A stretch of 64,000 bases of DNA from Paraurantiacibacter namhicola (GCF_001687545.1 NZ_CP016545.1:186001-250000), one strand, 5' to 3'. Shown: positions 1 through 15,317, counted from the first letter of the stretch. A program made the numbers and translations. The notes: generated from the letters alone by a model not told the origin.

Positions 1-298
1 AGCGGTAACGCCACGCTCCGGTCACGCATTGCGAGATGTAGCGGATGGTGCCGGGCGTGATTGTCACCGTCATGGCATGGGGCAGGTCCACCTCCGCGCC
101 GTCGATACCGGCGACACGGTATTCGCCTTCCAGCACCAGCGGATCGGTGATCACGCCGGTGGCGATGGCCGGTTGGCCGGGGGCGGGATCGGCCTCCGAT
201 GTGACCGGCATTGGCTCGGCCGGCGGCGTCTGTTCTTGGCAGGCGGACAGCAGGGCGGCGGCGGGGATGGCGAGAGCGGGGGCAAGACGAATGCGCAT
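1..298 (-). CDS. Predicted lipoprotein, 3' end cut by window edge
   Basis: The ATG at 298 opens a frame beginning MRIRLAPALAIP and then a lipobox (LLSAC) with the acceptor cysteine near residue 20, so the product should be exported and lipidated. A Pro/Glu/Ala-rich linker follows, then a beta-rich stretch (LVLEGEYRVAGIDG, HAMTVTITPG, ISQCVTGAWRY). That stretch resembles small envelope lipoproteins with META- or lipocalin-like folds, but I cannot assign a family. About 99 codons are visible and the rest lies beyond base 1. It lies downstream of rpoC and is separated from it by a strong terminator, so it is not part of the RNA polymerase operon. Confidence 0.75.
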   Translation of the reverse strand, partial: MRIRLAPALAIPAAALLSACQEQTPPAEPMPVTSEADPAPGQPAIATGVITDPLVLEGEYRVAGIDGAEVDLPHAMTVTITPGTIRYISQCVTGAWRYR

Positions 299-330
299 GG
301 GCGCGATGCTAACCGCCCCGGCTGCAAAGA

Positions 331-367
331 AAAGCCCCGCCGGACGGTGATGTCCGGCGGGGCCTTT
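331..367 (-). terminator. Rho-independent terminator of rpoBC
   Basis: Inverted repeat with arms AAAGCCCCGCCGGAC (331-345) and GTCCGGCGGGGC (352-363) around a six-base loop. Read leftwards, the GC-rich stem is followed by a T-rich tract (TTTTCTTT on the minus strand). It lies about 23 bases after the rpoC stop codon. Confidence 0.85.
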
Positions 368-389
368 ATCCTTGGCGATGAGCGCCGGA

Positions 390-4808
<4,419 letters not shown>

Positions 4809-4871
4809 TTCACATTCCCTTACGGGTGAATTGCTGCAGGCTGGGGTGGTGGTGAGGGGCTAGGTCGCCCC

Positions 4872-9053
<4,182 letters not shown>

Positions 9054-9280
9054 AATACGGGTTCGCCTTGCTCGTCTGGCCGGCAGCCCATGGTGGTGCC
9101 GGCGTGAAAAATTCGAATCGGCACGGGTGTGGCCATGAGACGCAAAAAGGGCCGCGATGCACGCACGCCATCAGGCCTGCGAGCCGCAGCTTCTCTTGGA
9201 TCTCACGGGAAACCGGGCCTCCATCCTGGGCACGCCCCCGCGTCAGGCATGCCGTGCTCGAAGCTGTCCGGTCGGGGCGC

Positions 9281-9309
9281 GATATAGGTGGCGTGTTGGA
9301 TTTGGTCAA
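9281..9309 (-). promoter_or_regulatory. Sigma-70 promoter of rpoB-rpoC
   Basis: On the minus strand TTGACC (9309-9304) and TATATC (9286-9281) are separated by 17 bases, a near-consensus housekeeping promoter. The predicted transcript starts near 9274 and carries an untranslated leader of about 220 bases before the rpoB ATG at 9053. The leader contains several GC-rich inverted repeats and a CCTTTTTGCG segment that could act as an attenuator; that role is inference. Confidence 0.75.
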
Positions 9310-9394
9310 TGGCGGCAGGAGCGTTGGGGTGGTGGTTTGAGGAACACGCCGTGGCTGGGCCGAGGCGCAACCAGTCGGTCGCTCGGAGACGTGG

Positions 9395-9579
9395 GTGGCC
9401 CCGCGCCCTTTTGTTGGCGCCCTCAAGCGCCGGGCGCAGCGCGTCCGCGCTGCTTGGCTACGGCCTAGCGGCCGACGCGCGGTCGCGCTTGCGGTTCGCC
9501 CTTCGGCGAACCGGACTAGAGCCAGCCTCGAAAGCTTTGAGCGGAAGAACGGAACAAGCCTTCAGCGGAGGTCCAGTCC
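9395..9579. repeat. Hairpin-rich GC block upstream of rpoB
   Basis: A non-coding block of consecutive short inverted repeats: GGCGC-cctcaa-GCGCC, GCAGCGCG-tc-CGCGCTGC, CGGCC-tag-CGGCCG, and CGGTTCGCC-cttc-GGCGAACCG, the last a 9-bp stem with a four-base loop. Open frames crossing it in several phases show no domain or ribosome-binding site. It directly adjoins the structured repeat at 9580-9689, so the two may form one composite element. The 9054-9799 gap otherwise holds only the rpoB leader and promoter and the operator region before 9800. Confidence 0.55.
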
Positions 9580-9689
9580 GGTCCGCGCCAGCGGACCGCA
9601 AGGGCGACCGCCCGCCCGCAGGTGCCCCGCAGCGAAGCGCAGGGAACAGCACCGAGGACGAACCCGCGGATGCGGGTTCATGAGACAAA
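9580..9689 (+). repeat. Structured interspersed repeat, copy 1
   Basis: About 110 bases matching a second copy at 54710-54820 in the same orientation. Shared blocks are GACCGCAAGGGCGACCGCCC, CCCCGCAGCG, AGGGAACAG, GAGGACG and AGACAAA. Predicted stems in this copy: GGTCCGC/GCGGACC (9580-9586 with 9591-9597), GGTGC/GCACC (9621-9625 with 9649-9653), and GAACCCGC/GCGGGTTC (9660-9667 with 9672-9679, loop GGAT). The stems differ in sequence from the other copy but keep their pairing, which argues for a structured element and not a coding one. Confidence 0.65.
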
Positions 9690-9714
9690 CAATGCTCCCC
9701 CCCCAACCTTCCTA

Positions 9715-9776
9715 TATCGTTTTTCAATAATATCGTTTGACAATAAGAATCGACTCGGCCATATCGTTCTTCGATA
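9715..9776 (+). promoter_or_regulatory. Promoter covered by three TATCG-N5-CGATA-like operators
   Basis: Three similar 15-bp sites: TATCGTTTTTCAATA (9715-9729), TATCGTTTGACAATA (9731-9745) and TATCGTTCTTCGATA (9762-9776). The last is a perfect interrupted palindrome. A consensus -35 box TTGACA (9737-9742) lies inside the second site, and a -10-like CATATC (9760-9765) overlaps the third. A regulator bound here would block the promoter of the peptide/DUF2975/XRE/CPBP operon, and the XRE protein encoded in it is the obvious candidate. Confidence 0.6.
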
Positions 9777-9799
9777 AGTGACACCAAGGAGATCGATAA

Positions 9800-9934
9800 A
9801 TGACCAAGTTCGCACAACACTCCGCCGCCGCCCTTGCCGCCATCGTGTTGGCCTTCGGCACCATCGTCCCGCTCACCAGCGTTCCGGCCGCGCAGCCCGT
9901 GATGGCTTCCGCCGCCGCGCCTGCCATCGCCTGA
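9800..9934 (+). CDS. Small exported peptide, 44 aa
   Basis: The ATG at 9800 follows a good ribosome-binding site (CCAAGGAG, 8-9 bases upstream) and encodes 44 residues: MTKFAQHSAAALAAIVLAFG, then a short region rich in Pro, Val and Ala ending PAIA. The sequence looks like a signal peptide or single membrane span with a very short exported remainder, and has no recognisable domain. It is the first gene of a four-gene operon, 24 bases ahead of the DUF2975 gene. It could be a secreted peptide, a small membrane protein or a leader. The strong start signal and operator-controlled promoter make a real gene likely. Function is unknown. Confidence 0.65.
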   Translation: MTKFAQHSAAALAAIVLAFGTIVPLTSVPAAQPVMASAAAPAIA

Positions 9935-9958
9935 GCCGCGAGCAAGAGGAGACCTGAT

Positions 9959-10486
9959 ATGGCAAAGCTTACTTCCGACCCGCTGCTGGCCATCGCCAAG
10001 GCTATCGTCTGGTTCCTGCTGGGCATCGTGGCCTTTGCCGGCTTCTTCGTGGCGCTGGGCGCCGTGACGATGCTGTTATACGGCACCGGCCTGTTCCCCG
10101 ACATCCAGCAGCCCGACCTACCGCGCAGCATGGGCTTTGCCGCCGCCGGGCTGCTCGCCGCAATCGCCGGGCTGCTTTACCTTGGCTGGCGTTTCTTCCG
10201 GCACATGCTGGGCATCGTGAACAGCGTGGCCGAAGGCGATCCCTTCGCGCCGGCCAATGCCGATCGGTTGACGGGCATGGCGTGGCTGATGTTGGCGATC
10301 AACGTGCTGGTCCTGCCCATCGCGGGTCTGGGCGTGTGGATGGCCAAGACGCTCGGTGAAGATCCCGGCACGGTGGATGCCAGCGTGGATTTGGGCGGCA
10401 TCGTCCTGATCCTCACCCTCTTCATCCTCGCCCGCGTGTTCCGTCACGGGACCGCCCTGCGCGAAGACCTTGAAGGGACCGTATGA
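9959..10486 (+). CDS. DUF2975 family membrane protein
   Basis: 175 residues with about four membrane spans (near residues 12-40, 58-80, 103-125 and 145-160). The signature VAEGDPFAPANADRLTGMAW between spans two and three and the end VFRHGTALREDLEGTV are typical of DUF2975 proteins, which usually sit beside a YozG-like XRE regulator, as here. The biochemical role of the family is not established. Its stop region abuts the regulator gene, implying translational coupling. Confidence 0.85.
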   Translation: MAKLTSDPLLAIAKAIVWFLLGIVAFAGFFVALGAVTMLLYGTGLFPDIQQPDLPRSMGFAAAGLLAAIAGLLYLGWRFFRHMLGIVNSVAEGDPFAPANADRLTGMAWLMLAINVLVLPIAGLGVWMAKTLGEDPGTVDASVDLGGIVLILTLFILARVFRHGTALREDLEGTV

Positions 10487-10515
10487 TGGGCATCGACAAT
10501 GAAGGAGCAAGCATC

Positions 10516-10716
10516 GTGGTGAAACTCGACGACCTGCTGCACGTGCGGCGCATGACGCTGACCGAGCTGGCGGAGCGGGTGGGCCTGACCCTGGCCAACC
10601 TCTCCATCCTGAAGACCGGCAAGGCCAAGGCCATCCGCTTCTCCACCCTGGAGGCAATCTGCCGCGAACTGGAATGTCAGCCGGGAGACCTGCTGGGATA
10701 TGAGGCAGCCCGATGA
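10516..10716 (+). CDS. XRE/YozG-like helix-turn-helix regulator
   Basis: Small DNA-binding protein of 66 residues containing VKLDDLLHVRRMTLTELAER, then a recognition helix region with LANLSILKTGKAKAIRF and the end LECQPGDLLGYE. This is the Cro/C1-type fold of the YozG family. I chose the GTG at 10516 because GAAGGAG (10501-10507) lies 8 bases upstream. ATG codons at 10483 and 10486, overlapping the DUF2975 stop, are alternatives that would add 10-11 residues. It probably autoregulates the operon through the triple operator at 9715-9776. The last bases overlap the CPBP gene (ATGA). Confidence 0.85.
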   Translation: MVKLDDLLHVRRMTLTELAERVGLTLANLSILKTGKAKAIRFSTLEAICRELECQPGDLLGYEAAR

Positions 10717-11336
10717 TCCTGCAGGAGACGATAAACACCCTGGTCCAGCTCGCGATTGCCATGGGCGTCGCGGGCGGGGCCTGGGCTCTGATCGGGAAGA
10801 GGATTGCGCCCTTTCGTGACTGGACCGGCCTGACTGCCCCCACACCCGGCTGGTGGAAGGGAACGCTCATCCTGTTTGCCGGCATAACCGTGATTTCCAG
10901 CCTCGCGGTCCACTTCGGCCCCTTCGGCGCAATCGCAACTTCGGAAGGCACGGTCGGGGGGCGTCTTGCCGAAGCTGGCATGTCGGCGACGACCATTGTG
11001 CTGATCCTGATCATGGCGGTCATCAAGACCGGCTTGACCGAGGAGATCATCTTCCGCGGCCTGATTGCCAAGCGGCTGATCAACCGGCTTGGCTTCAAGC
11101 TCGGCAATTTGCTGCAGGCCGCGATCTTCGGCGCTGTCCACCTGCTGTTATTCGCAGCGCCCGGCGGTCCCGAAGCAACAGCCGCGAGCGTCGCGATAGT
11201 CTTCGGCCTTCCCGGACTGGCCGGCTGGATCATGGGATATGCCAATGAGAAATTCGGCGGCGGATCCATCGTGCCTGGCTGGGCCATCCATGCGGGCGGC
11301 AATCTGATCAGTTACCTGACCTTCGCCGCTGGATAG
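10713..11336 (+). CDS. CPBP family intramembrane metalloprotease
   Basis: 207-residue polytopic membrane protein. The three CPBP (Abi) motifs are visible: EEIIFRG near residue 110, FGAVH near residue 139, and GWAIHAGGN near residue 190. The family cleaves substrates within membranes (CAAX-type proteases in eukaryotes), and bacterial members often act in bacteriocin maturation or self-immunity. Its start overlaps the XRE gene stop by four bases, so it belongs to the peptide/DUF2975/XRE operon. The 44-residue exported peptide encoded first in the operon is a conceivable substrate; that is inference only. Confidence 0.88.
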   Translation: MILQETINTLVQLAIAMGVAGGAWALIGKRIAPFRDWTGLTAPTPGWWKGTLILFAGITVISSLAVHFGPFGAIATSEGTVGGRLAEAGMSATTIVLILIMAVIKTGLTEEIIFRGLIAKRLINRLGFKLGNLLQAAIFGAVHLLLFAAPGGPEATAASVAIVFGLPGLAGWIMGYANEKFGGGSIVPGWAIHAGGNLISYLTFAAG

Positions 11337-11345
11337 CGATGCAAT

Positions 11346-11375
11346 CGGCGCGGGCGGAACCTTCTGCCCGCGCCG
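11346..11375 (+). terminator. Hairpin after the CPBP operon
   Basis: Perfect 10-bp stem CGGCGCGGGC / GCCCGCGCCG with a ten-base loop, starting 10 bases after the CPBP stop codon. There is no T-run, so it may be an RNA-stabilising or weak termination hairpin and not a classical terminator. Confidence 0.45.
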
Positions 11376-11422
11376 CCATTGGGGAGCCACCGGGCGCATC
11401 CGCCCGCACAAAGGGGAACCCC

Positions 11423-11704
11423 ATGAAAATTCTGATACTTGCCGCCGCACCGCTCGCCTTCGCCCTGACCGCATGCGACGGGCCGGCCGAAGAAGCCGGG
11501 GAGCAGCAGGACGACATCAATGCCGCCACCTCCGATGTGCTGGAAGCGCAGGCCGACGTAGCCGAAGAGCGCGCAGACCTGGCGACCGAGCGCGCAGAAG
11601 CCGCGACCGATTCCGTCGAAGAAGCGCAGCTGGAGCAGAAGGCCGAAAATTTGGAACAGAAGGCCGATAATCTGGAAGAGAAGGCCGAACAGGTCGTCCA
11701 GTAA
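11423..11704 (+). CDS. Small acidic coiled-coil lipoprotein
   Basis: 93 residues with a lipoprotein signal (MKILILAAAPLAFALTAC, lipobox LTAC). The mature part is rich in Ala, Glu, Asp and Gln and ends in a heptad-like run (LEQKAENLEQKADNLEEKAE), so it should form a coiled coil in the periplasm, much like a short Lpp-type protein. The start is the ATG at 11423, with a purine-rich AAAGGGGAACC upstream. A compositionally similar lipoprotein is encoded at 22624-22872. No specific function can be assigned. Confidence 0.8.
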   Translation: MKILILAAAPLAFALTACDGPAEEAGEQQDDINAATSDVLEAQADVAEERADLATERAEAATDSVEEAQLEQKAENLEQKADNLEEKAEQVVQ

Positions 11705-11760
11705 AGCGCATACCTATACGATTTTGGGCGGGCGGCACGGGCGAGGCCCATGTCGCCCGC

Positions 11761-11788
11761 TTGACTTTCGGGCCGGGCAGCGTATTTG
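11761..11788 (+). promoter_or_regulatory. Promoter of rplJ-rplL
   Basis: TTGACT (11761-11766) and TATTTG (11783-11788) with a 16-base spacer. A transcript from here would carry a leader of about 235 bases before rplJ. The leader holds palindromic segments (such as CCGACCACTTCGGTGG) that could serve L10-mediated autoregulation. I cannot fold it reliably, so the regulatory reading is inference. Confidence 0.5.
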
Positions 11789-12019
11789 CCCGCCCGACCA
11801 CTTCGGTGGTCATCCGTCCGAGACAGTTGGTGAAGGCAATCTGGCCTTCTTAATTTCCAGCCTAGACGGGGAAAAGAGTTTCCGCGTGCCGCCCGGCGGC
11901 ATGCAGCAGGCGTGACCCGTCACGCACCTCCTTCCCCAGAAACGGACCTTTGCCATGTCGCATGAGCGGCGTGGTTACGTGAGCCGGTCGCTCGCCTGCA
12001 AAGGTGTGCGGCCATAGTG

Positions 12020-12025
12020 AAGGAG
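12020..12025 (+). promoter_or_regulatory. Ribosome-binding site fixing the rplJ start
   Basis: AAGGAG at 12020-12025 sits six bases before the ATG at 12032. An upstream in-frame GTG at 12017 would place this Shine-Dalgarno sequence inside the coding region, so 12032 is the start used. Confidence 0.8.
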
Positions 12026-12031
12026 TACGGC

Positions 12032-12547
12032 ATGGATCGTTCGCAAAAAACCGAAGCGGTCGCCCAGCTCAACGAAGTCTTCAACGAGGCTGGCGTGGTG
12101 GTTGTCACCCGCAACCTCGGCCTGACGGTGGCGCAGTCCACCGATCTGCGCTCGAAGATGCGTGAAGCCGGTGCGTCCTACAAGGTTGCGAAGAACCGCC
12201 TTGCCAAGCTCGCCCTGAAGGACACCCAGTACGAAGATCTGTCCGATCTTCTGACCGGCCCGACCGCCCTCGGTTATTCCGAGGATCCGGTCGCTGCCGC
12301 GAAGGCTGCGGTGGAATTCGCCAAGACGAACGACAAGCTCGAAATCGTCGGCGGCGCAATGGGTGGGCAGTTGCTCGACGAAGCAGGTGTGAAGTCTCTG
12401 GCTTCCATGCCCAGCCTCGACGAGCTGCGCGGCACGCTCGTCGGTCTCATCAACGCCCCGGCAACGAAGATTGCCCGGGTCGTCAACGAGCCGGCCAGCA
12501 AGCTTGCCCGCGTCTTCGGTGCCTATGGCGCCAAGGAAGCGGCGTAA
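12032..12547 (+). CDS. rplJ: 50S ribosomal protein L10
   Basis: Base of the ribosomal stalk, anchoring L7/L12 dimers to 23S rRNA. The 171-residue product begins [17 protein letters not shown] and contains the family core [20 protein letters not shown] and [13 protein letters not shown]. The C-terminal helix for L7/L12 binding is the [20 protein letters not shown] end. It forms an operon with rplL, 84 bases downstream. The usual rplK-rplA upstream and rpoB-rpoC downstream are missing from this strand. Confidence 0.98.
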   Translation: MDRSQKTEAVAQLNEVFNEAGVVVVTRNLGLTVAQSTDLRSKMREAGASYKVAKNRLAKLALKDTQYEDLSDLLTGPTALGYSEDPVAAAKAAVEFAKTNDKLEIVGGAMGGQLLDEAGVKSLASMPSLDELRGTLVGLINAPATKIARVVNEPASKLARVFGAYGAKEAA

Positions 12548-12631
12548 GCGGTTCAATCGCATCAGAACATTTTCCGGGGCGCGGAATGGTCCGCAGTTCA
12601 GCCCCAGCCAGATTAAACGGAGTATGTAGTT

Positions 12632-13006
12632 ATGGCCGATGTTGCCAAGCTTGTTGAAGAACTTTCGAAGCTGACCGTCATGGAAGCCGCCGAGCTCGCC
12701 AAGGCGCTGGAAGAAGAGTGGGGCGTTTCCGCCGCCGCAGCAGTCGCAGTCGCCGGCCCGGCCGGTGGTGGTGAAGCCGCTGCAGCCGAAGAGAAGGACG
12801 AATTCGACGTCATCCTGACCGGCGACGGTGGCAAGAAGATCCAGGTCATCAAGGAAGTCCGTGCCATCACGGGTCTCGGCCTGACCGAAGCCAAGGGCCT
12901 CGTCGAAGGCGCGCCCAAGCCGCTCAAGGAAGGCGTGAACAAGGCGGAAGCCGAAGAAATCAAGGGCAAGATCGAAGCAGCCGGCGGTACCGTCGAACTG
13001 AAGTAA
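12632..13006 (+). CDS. rplL: 50S ribosomal protein L7/L12
   Basis: 124-residue stalk protein that recruits translation GTPases. It has the N-terminal dimerisation region ([20 protein letters not shown]), an Ala/Gly-rich hinge near residues 35-52, and the conserved C-terminal domain with [20 protein letters not shown] and [12 protein letters not shown]. It follows rplJ in a two-gene operon and is followed by a double hairpin, so transcription does not continue into RNA polymerase genes. Confidence 0.99.
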   Translation: MADVAKLVEELSKLTVMEAAELAKALEEEWGVSAAAAVAVAGPAGGGEAAAAEEKDEFDVILTGDGGKKIQVIKEVRAITGLGLTEAKGLVEGAPKPLKEGVNKAEAEEIKGKIEAAGGTVELK

Positions 13007-13036
13007 GCCCAAAGCCCGCAAGGGCGCTTACACTTC

Positions 13037-13095
13037 GATCTCTCACCCGAGAGATCACCAGGAAGGGCGGCGTTCGCAAGGACGCCGCCCTTTCC
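13037..13095 (+). terminator. Double hairpin terminator of rplJ-rplL
   Basis: First a perfect 8-bp stem GATCTCTC-accc-GAGAGATC (13037-13056). Then AAGGGCGGCGT-tcgcaagg-ACGCCGCCCTT (13063-13092) ending in a T-rich tail (TTTCCTTTTG). The second is a classical rho-independent terminator. Confidence 0.85.
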
Positions 13096-13131
13096 TTTTG
13101 CCCCAAGCTGGTCCGGCGCTTGGCGCGCACG

Positions 13132-13163
13132 AAAAAGGGCGGCCCGTTGCGGAGCCGCCCTTC
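13132..13163 (-). terminator. Terminator of the leftward gene at 13186
   Basis: Stem AAAGGGCGGC / GCCGCCCTT with a run of five T residues on the minus strand, about 22 bases beyond the stop codon of the 13186-13572 gene. Confidence 0.75.
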
Positions 13164-13185
13164 CCTTGTCCAACTGCCAAACCGA

Positions 13186-13572
13186 TCAGGGCCGGGCGTT
13201 CTCGAATTCGGCCGAATTTGCGCGCATCAGGGTTTCGCATTGCGCGACTGGTGTTCGCATATCGGCCTTCAGGCCCGCGATGTTGCCCGCGTAATTGTTG
13301 GCAATCGCCACCGTTTTCTGCTCGATTTCGTAGACGACCCCGCCCGGATTTGCCGTCCGGCGCTGCGCCATGACCATCCAGTGTTCTGCCCCTTTTTCCA
13401 GATAATGCGCATCCGGATTGCCTTCTGATTGCGCAACACCCGTCAACAGCACGTAAATAACCGCGCAGTCGCGCGCGTCTTCGTAGCTGAGCGCGCCCTG
13501 CGCCTGTGCGGAAAGCGGTGCGAAGGTAAGGCCGGCAAGCGCAAGGCTTGCCGCAAGCTTCCTGAAAATCAT
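13186..13572 (-). CDS. Exported protein of unknown function, 128 aa
   Basis: The ATG at 13572, preceded by GGGGGAAC, gives a signal peptide (MIFRKLAASLALAGLTFAPL, cleavage near AQA-QG). The mature part is a roughly 105-residue, mostly helical domain with three cysteines (DCAVIYVLL, QCETLMRAN). A longer frame to 13662 exists but lacks a ribosome-binding site. I recognise no family. The pattern of Cys residues suggests a periplasmic fold with one disulfide. It is a monocistronic gene with its own terminator. Confidence 0.75.
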   Translation of the reverse strand: MIFRKLAASLALAGLTFAPLSAQAQGALSYEDARDCAVIYVLLTGVAQSEGNPDAHYLEKGAEHWMVMAQRRTANPGGVVYEIEQKTVAIANNYAGNIAGLKADMRTPVAQCETLMRANSAEFENARP

Positions 13573-13772
13573 GATGTTCCCCCAGTCAGTACAGGCCCGA
13601 TCCCAGGCCTGCTGACTCCACCGATAAATGTCATGCGCTGCGGGGGCAAGGGCGCGCGGCATGCAATGTCCTTAGAAGACAAGGGCATCGCCGCTTATCG
13701 AACCGTAGATTTAAGCCGCCCGCGCTATCGCCGCCGCGGCAAATGCAGCAGGCTACCAGCGCCTAAGCCAGC

Positions 13773-14333
13773 TTAAGGCACGCGCAGGTTCAGGCGCACG
13801 CCCATCATGTCGATGCCCGGGTTCTGGCCGCTGTTGAAGATGCGCGCATGGCTGACGTGCATCCAGCTCGCCTCCACGGACAGGCGCGGGTTGACGCGGT
13901 AGCCGAGCGCAATCTCCGGCTCGAAAAGCACGCGGCTGCCAAGATCCGTGCGCTTGCTGCCATCGGGCGCGAGGCGGAAGCCGGGCCCGTCATGCACCAC
14001 CAGCCCGACACCCGGCCGCACGAAGACAGGCCCCTTCCCCAGCGTCCAGGCCAGCCCGCCGCCGGCAAAGGAGGTGTCACCCGACGTGTTGAGCGATCCG
14101 ACGACATAGGGCTGCGGGCTACCCAGCGGCTCCAGCAGCTCCGGGCTTTCGAAGCGGTATCCGATGACGATGTCCGTCCCGCCCTCGAAGGTGTCGAAGG
14201 TGAAGGGCGTCTCCACCCCATGCGCATAGACCCCTCCGAAGACTTCCTGCGCCGCAGCGCCGGGCGATGCGGCAAACAGGGCCAGCAGCGCGGCCGGCAC
14301 GCATGCTGCCTTCAAGGGAAATGGACGTGACAT
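13773..14333 (-). CDS. PagL-like lipid A 3-O-deacylase (acyloxyacyl hydrolase)
   Basis: 186 residues with a signal peptide (MSRPFPLKAACVPAALLALF, cleavage after AAA). An eight-stranded outer-membrane barrel pattern follows, of the PagL / lipid A 3-O-deacylase type. The active-site region reads WMHVSHARIF followed by NPGIDMMGVRL. The His and Ser of the HxS dyad are present, while the third catalytic position, usually Glu in PagL (NPGIE), is Asp here. PagL removes the 3-position acyl chain of lipid A. The start at 14333 is preferred because longer starts collide with the next gene. Confidence 0.75.
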   Translation of the reverse strand: MSRPFPLKAACVPAALLALFAASPGAAAQEVFGGVYAHGVETPFTFDTFEGGTDIVIGYRFESPELLEPLGSPQPYVVGSLNTSGDTSFAGGGLAWTLGKGPVFVRPGVGLVVHDGPGFRLAPDGSKRTDLGSRVLFEPEIALGYRVNPRLSVEASWMHVSHARIFNSGQNPGIDMMGVRLNLRVP

Positions 14334-14367
14334 GCGCCCCGCATAGGGGTGCATGGTGAGCGGGCGA

Positions 14368-15234
14368 TTAATACCTCTGCGCCCTCGCCATGCCAAGGAT
14401 CGCAGCGACAACGGCCGCAGGGTCGTCCTTCATGATCTGGTGCCCCGTACCCGCTACGGTGCTGGCCGTGCGGCGCGGCCCGCCGCCGATGAAGCGGGCG
14501 ATGGCCGCGTCTTCCTCTGCCTGCCCGGCAGGGTCCTGCAGATAGCGTTCTTCGGCGCGCAGCACGATTGCCGGCAGCGTTGCAGGATAGGCCACAGCAG
14601 AAAGGTCGCGCGAGGTTTGCGGGAAAGCCTGCAGGATCGGGATGACGGTTTTCGCCAGCTCCGGCGCCTTCTCCCGGACCATGGCGAATTGCGGGCTGTA
14701 GCGCGCCAGTTCTGCCGCCGCGATTGCTTCGGTCAGTGATCCCGGCACCAGCGCGTCCACGAAGACGATGCCTGCCACCCGGTCGTCACTGGCCGCAAAG
14801 ATCTGTGCCACCGCACCGCCATAGCTATGCGCCACGAGGATGACCGGTCCGTCCACGCCGTGCTGGCGCAGCAGGGCCGCCAGGTCGAGCGCCTCGCCCG
14901 CGATGCTGTATTCGCCAGTCCAGCGTTCGCTGCGGCCATGGCCTGCACGGTCATAGGCCAGGGTGGGCAGGCCCGATGACTGCAGCTGGCGGCGAACCTC
15001 CTGCCAGTCACCCGAGCTGGCGTTACCGTTGCCGTGGATGAATACGATGGTGGGCGATCCCGCAGAGCCTGCAGGCCTGTCTATTTCTGACCAGAGGGCC
15101 GCGCGCGCCATCGCCGGGTCGGCATTACCCGATATCGGCAATTTAGCGCAGGCAGCGAGCCCTGCGAAAAGCATCGATGCAAGGAGCAGCCGCAGGGCCG
15201 CGCCCGCAAGGTTGGATATGGTCGTCATGCTCAT
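14368..15234 (-). CDS. Alpha/beta hydrolase, predicted lipoprotein
   Basis: 288 residues. The N-terminus (SMLFAGLAAC) has a lipobox with Cys near residue 29, so the enzyme should be membrane-anchored in the periplasm. The hydrolase core shows an oxyanion region FIHGNGNASS, the nucleophile elbow AHSYGGAV (Ser of GxSxG form), a D-containing strand FVDALVPG and the catalytic His in GTGHQI. The substrate is unknown. It lies 34 bases upstream of the PagL-like gene on the same strand, so the two may be cotranscribed. Confidence 0.85.
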   Translation of the reverse strand: MSMTTISNLAGAALRLLLASMLFAGLAACAKLPISGNADPAMARAALWSEIDRPAGSAGSPTIVFIHGNGNASSGDWQEVRRQLQSSGLPTLAYDRAGHGRSERWTGEYSIAGEALDLAALLRQHGVDGPVILVAHSYGGAVAQIFAASDDRVAGIVFVDALVPGSLTEAIAAAELARYSPQFAMVREKAPELAKTVIPILQAFPQTSRDLSAVAYPATLPAIVLRAEERYLQDPAGQAEEDAAIARFIGGGPRRTASTVAGTGHQIMKDDPAAVVAAILGMARAQRY

Positions 15235-15317
15235 TTGCGTAGCGCCCCGGCCCCGCCCGGACAGCGGCTATCGATCAGCGGCCGCTCACGGTCTTCCAGC
15301 GCCGTCAAGCCGAAGGG

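Noticed and set aside
9458..9820. Open frame of 120 codons across the repeat block, and a similar one at 54463-54831
   Set aside because: Both translate the same structured repeat, which explains why their products look alike (LRCG...GGRSPLRSA). The compensatory changes conserve base pairing, not codons.
11789..12031. L10 leader RNA in front of rplJ
   Set aside because: Palindromic pieces exist, but I cannot recover the conserved kink-turn pattern by eye, so it is mentioned only in the promoter entry.
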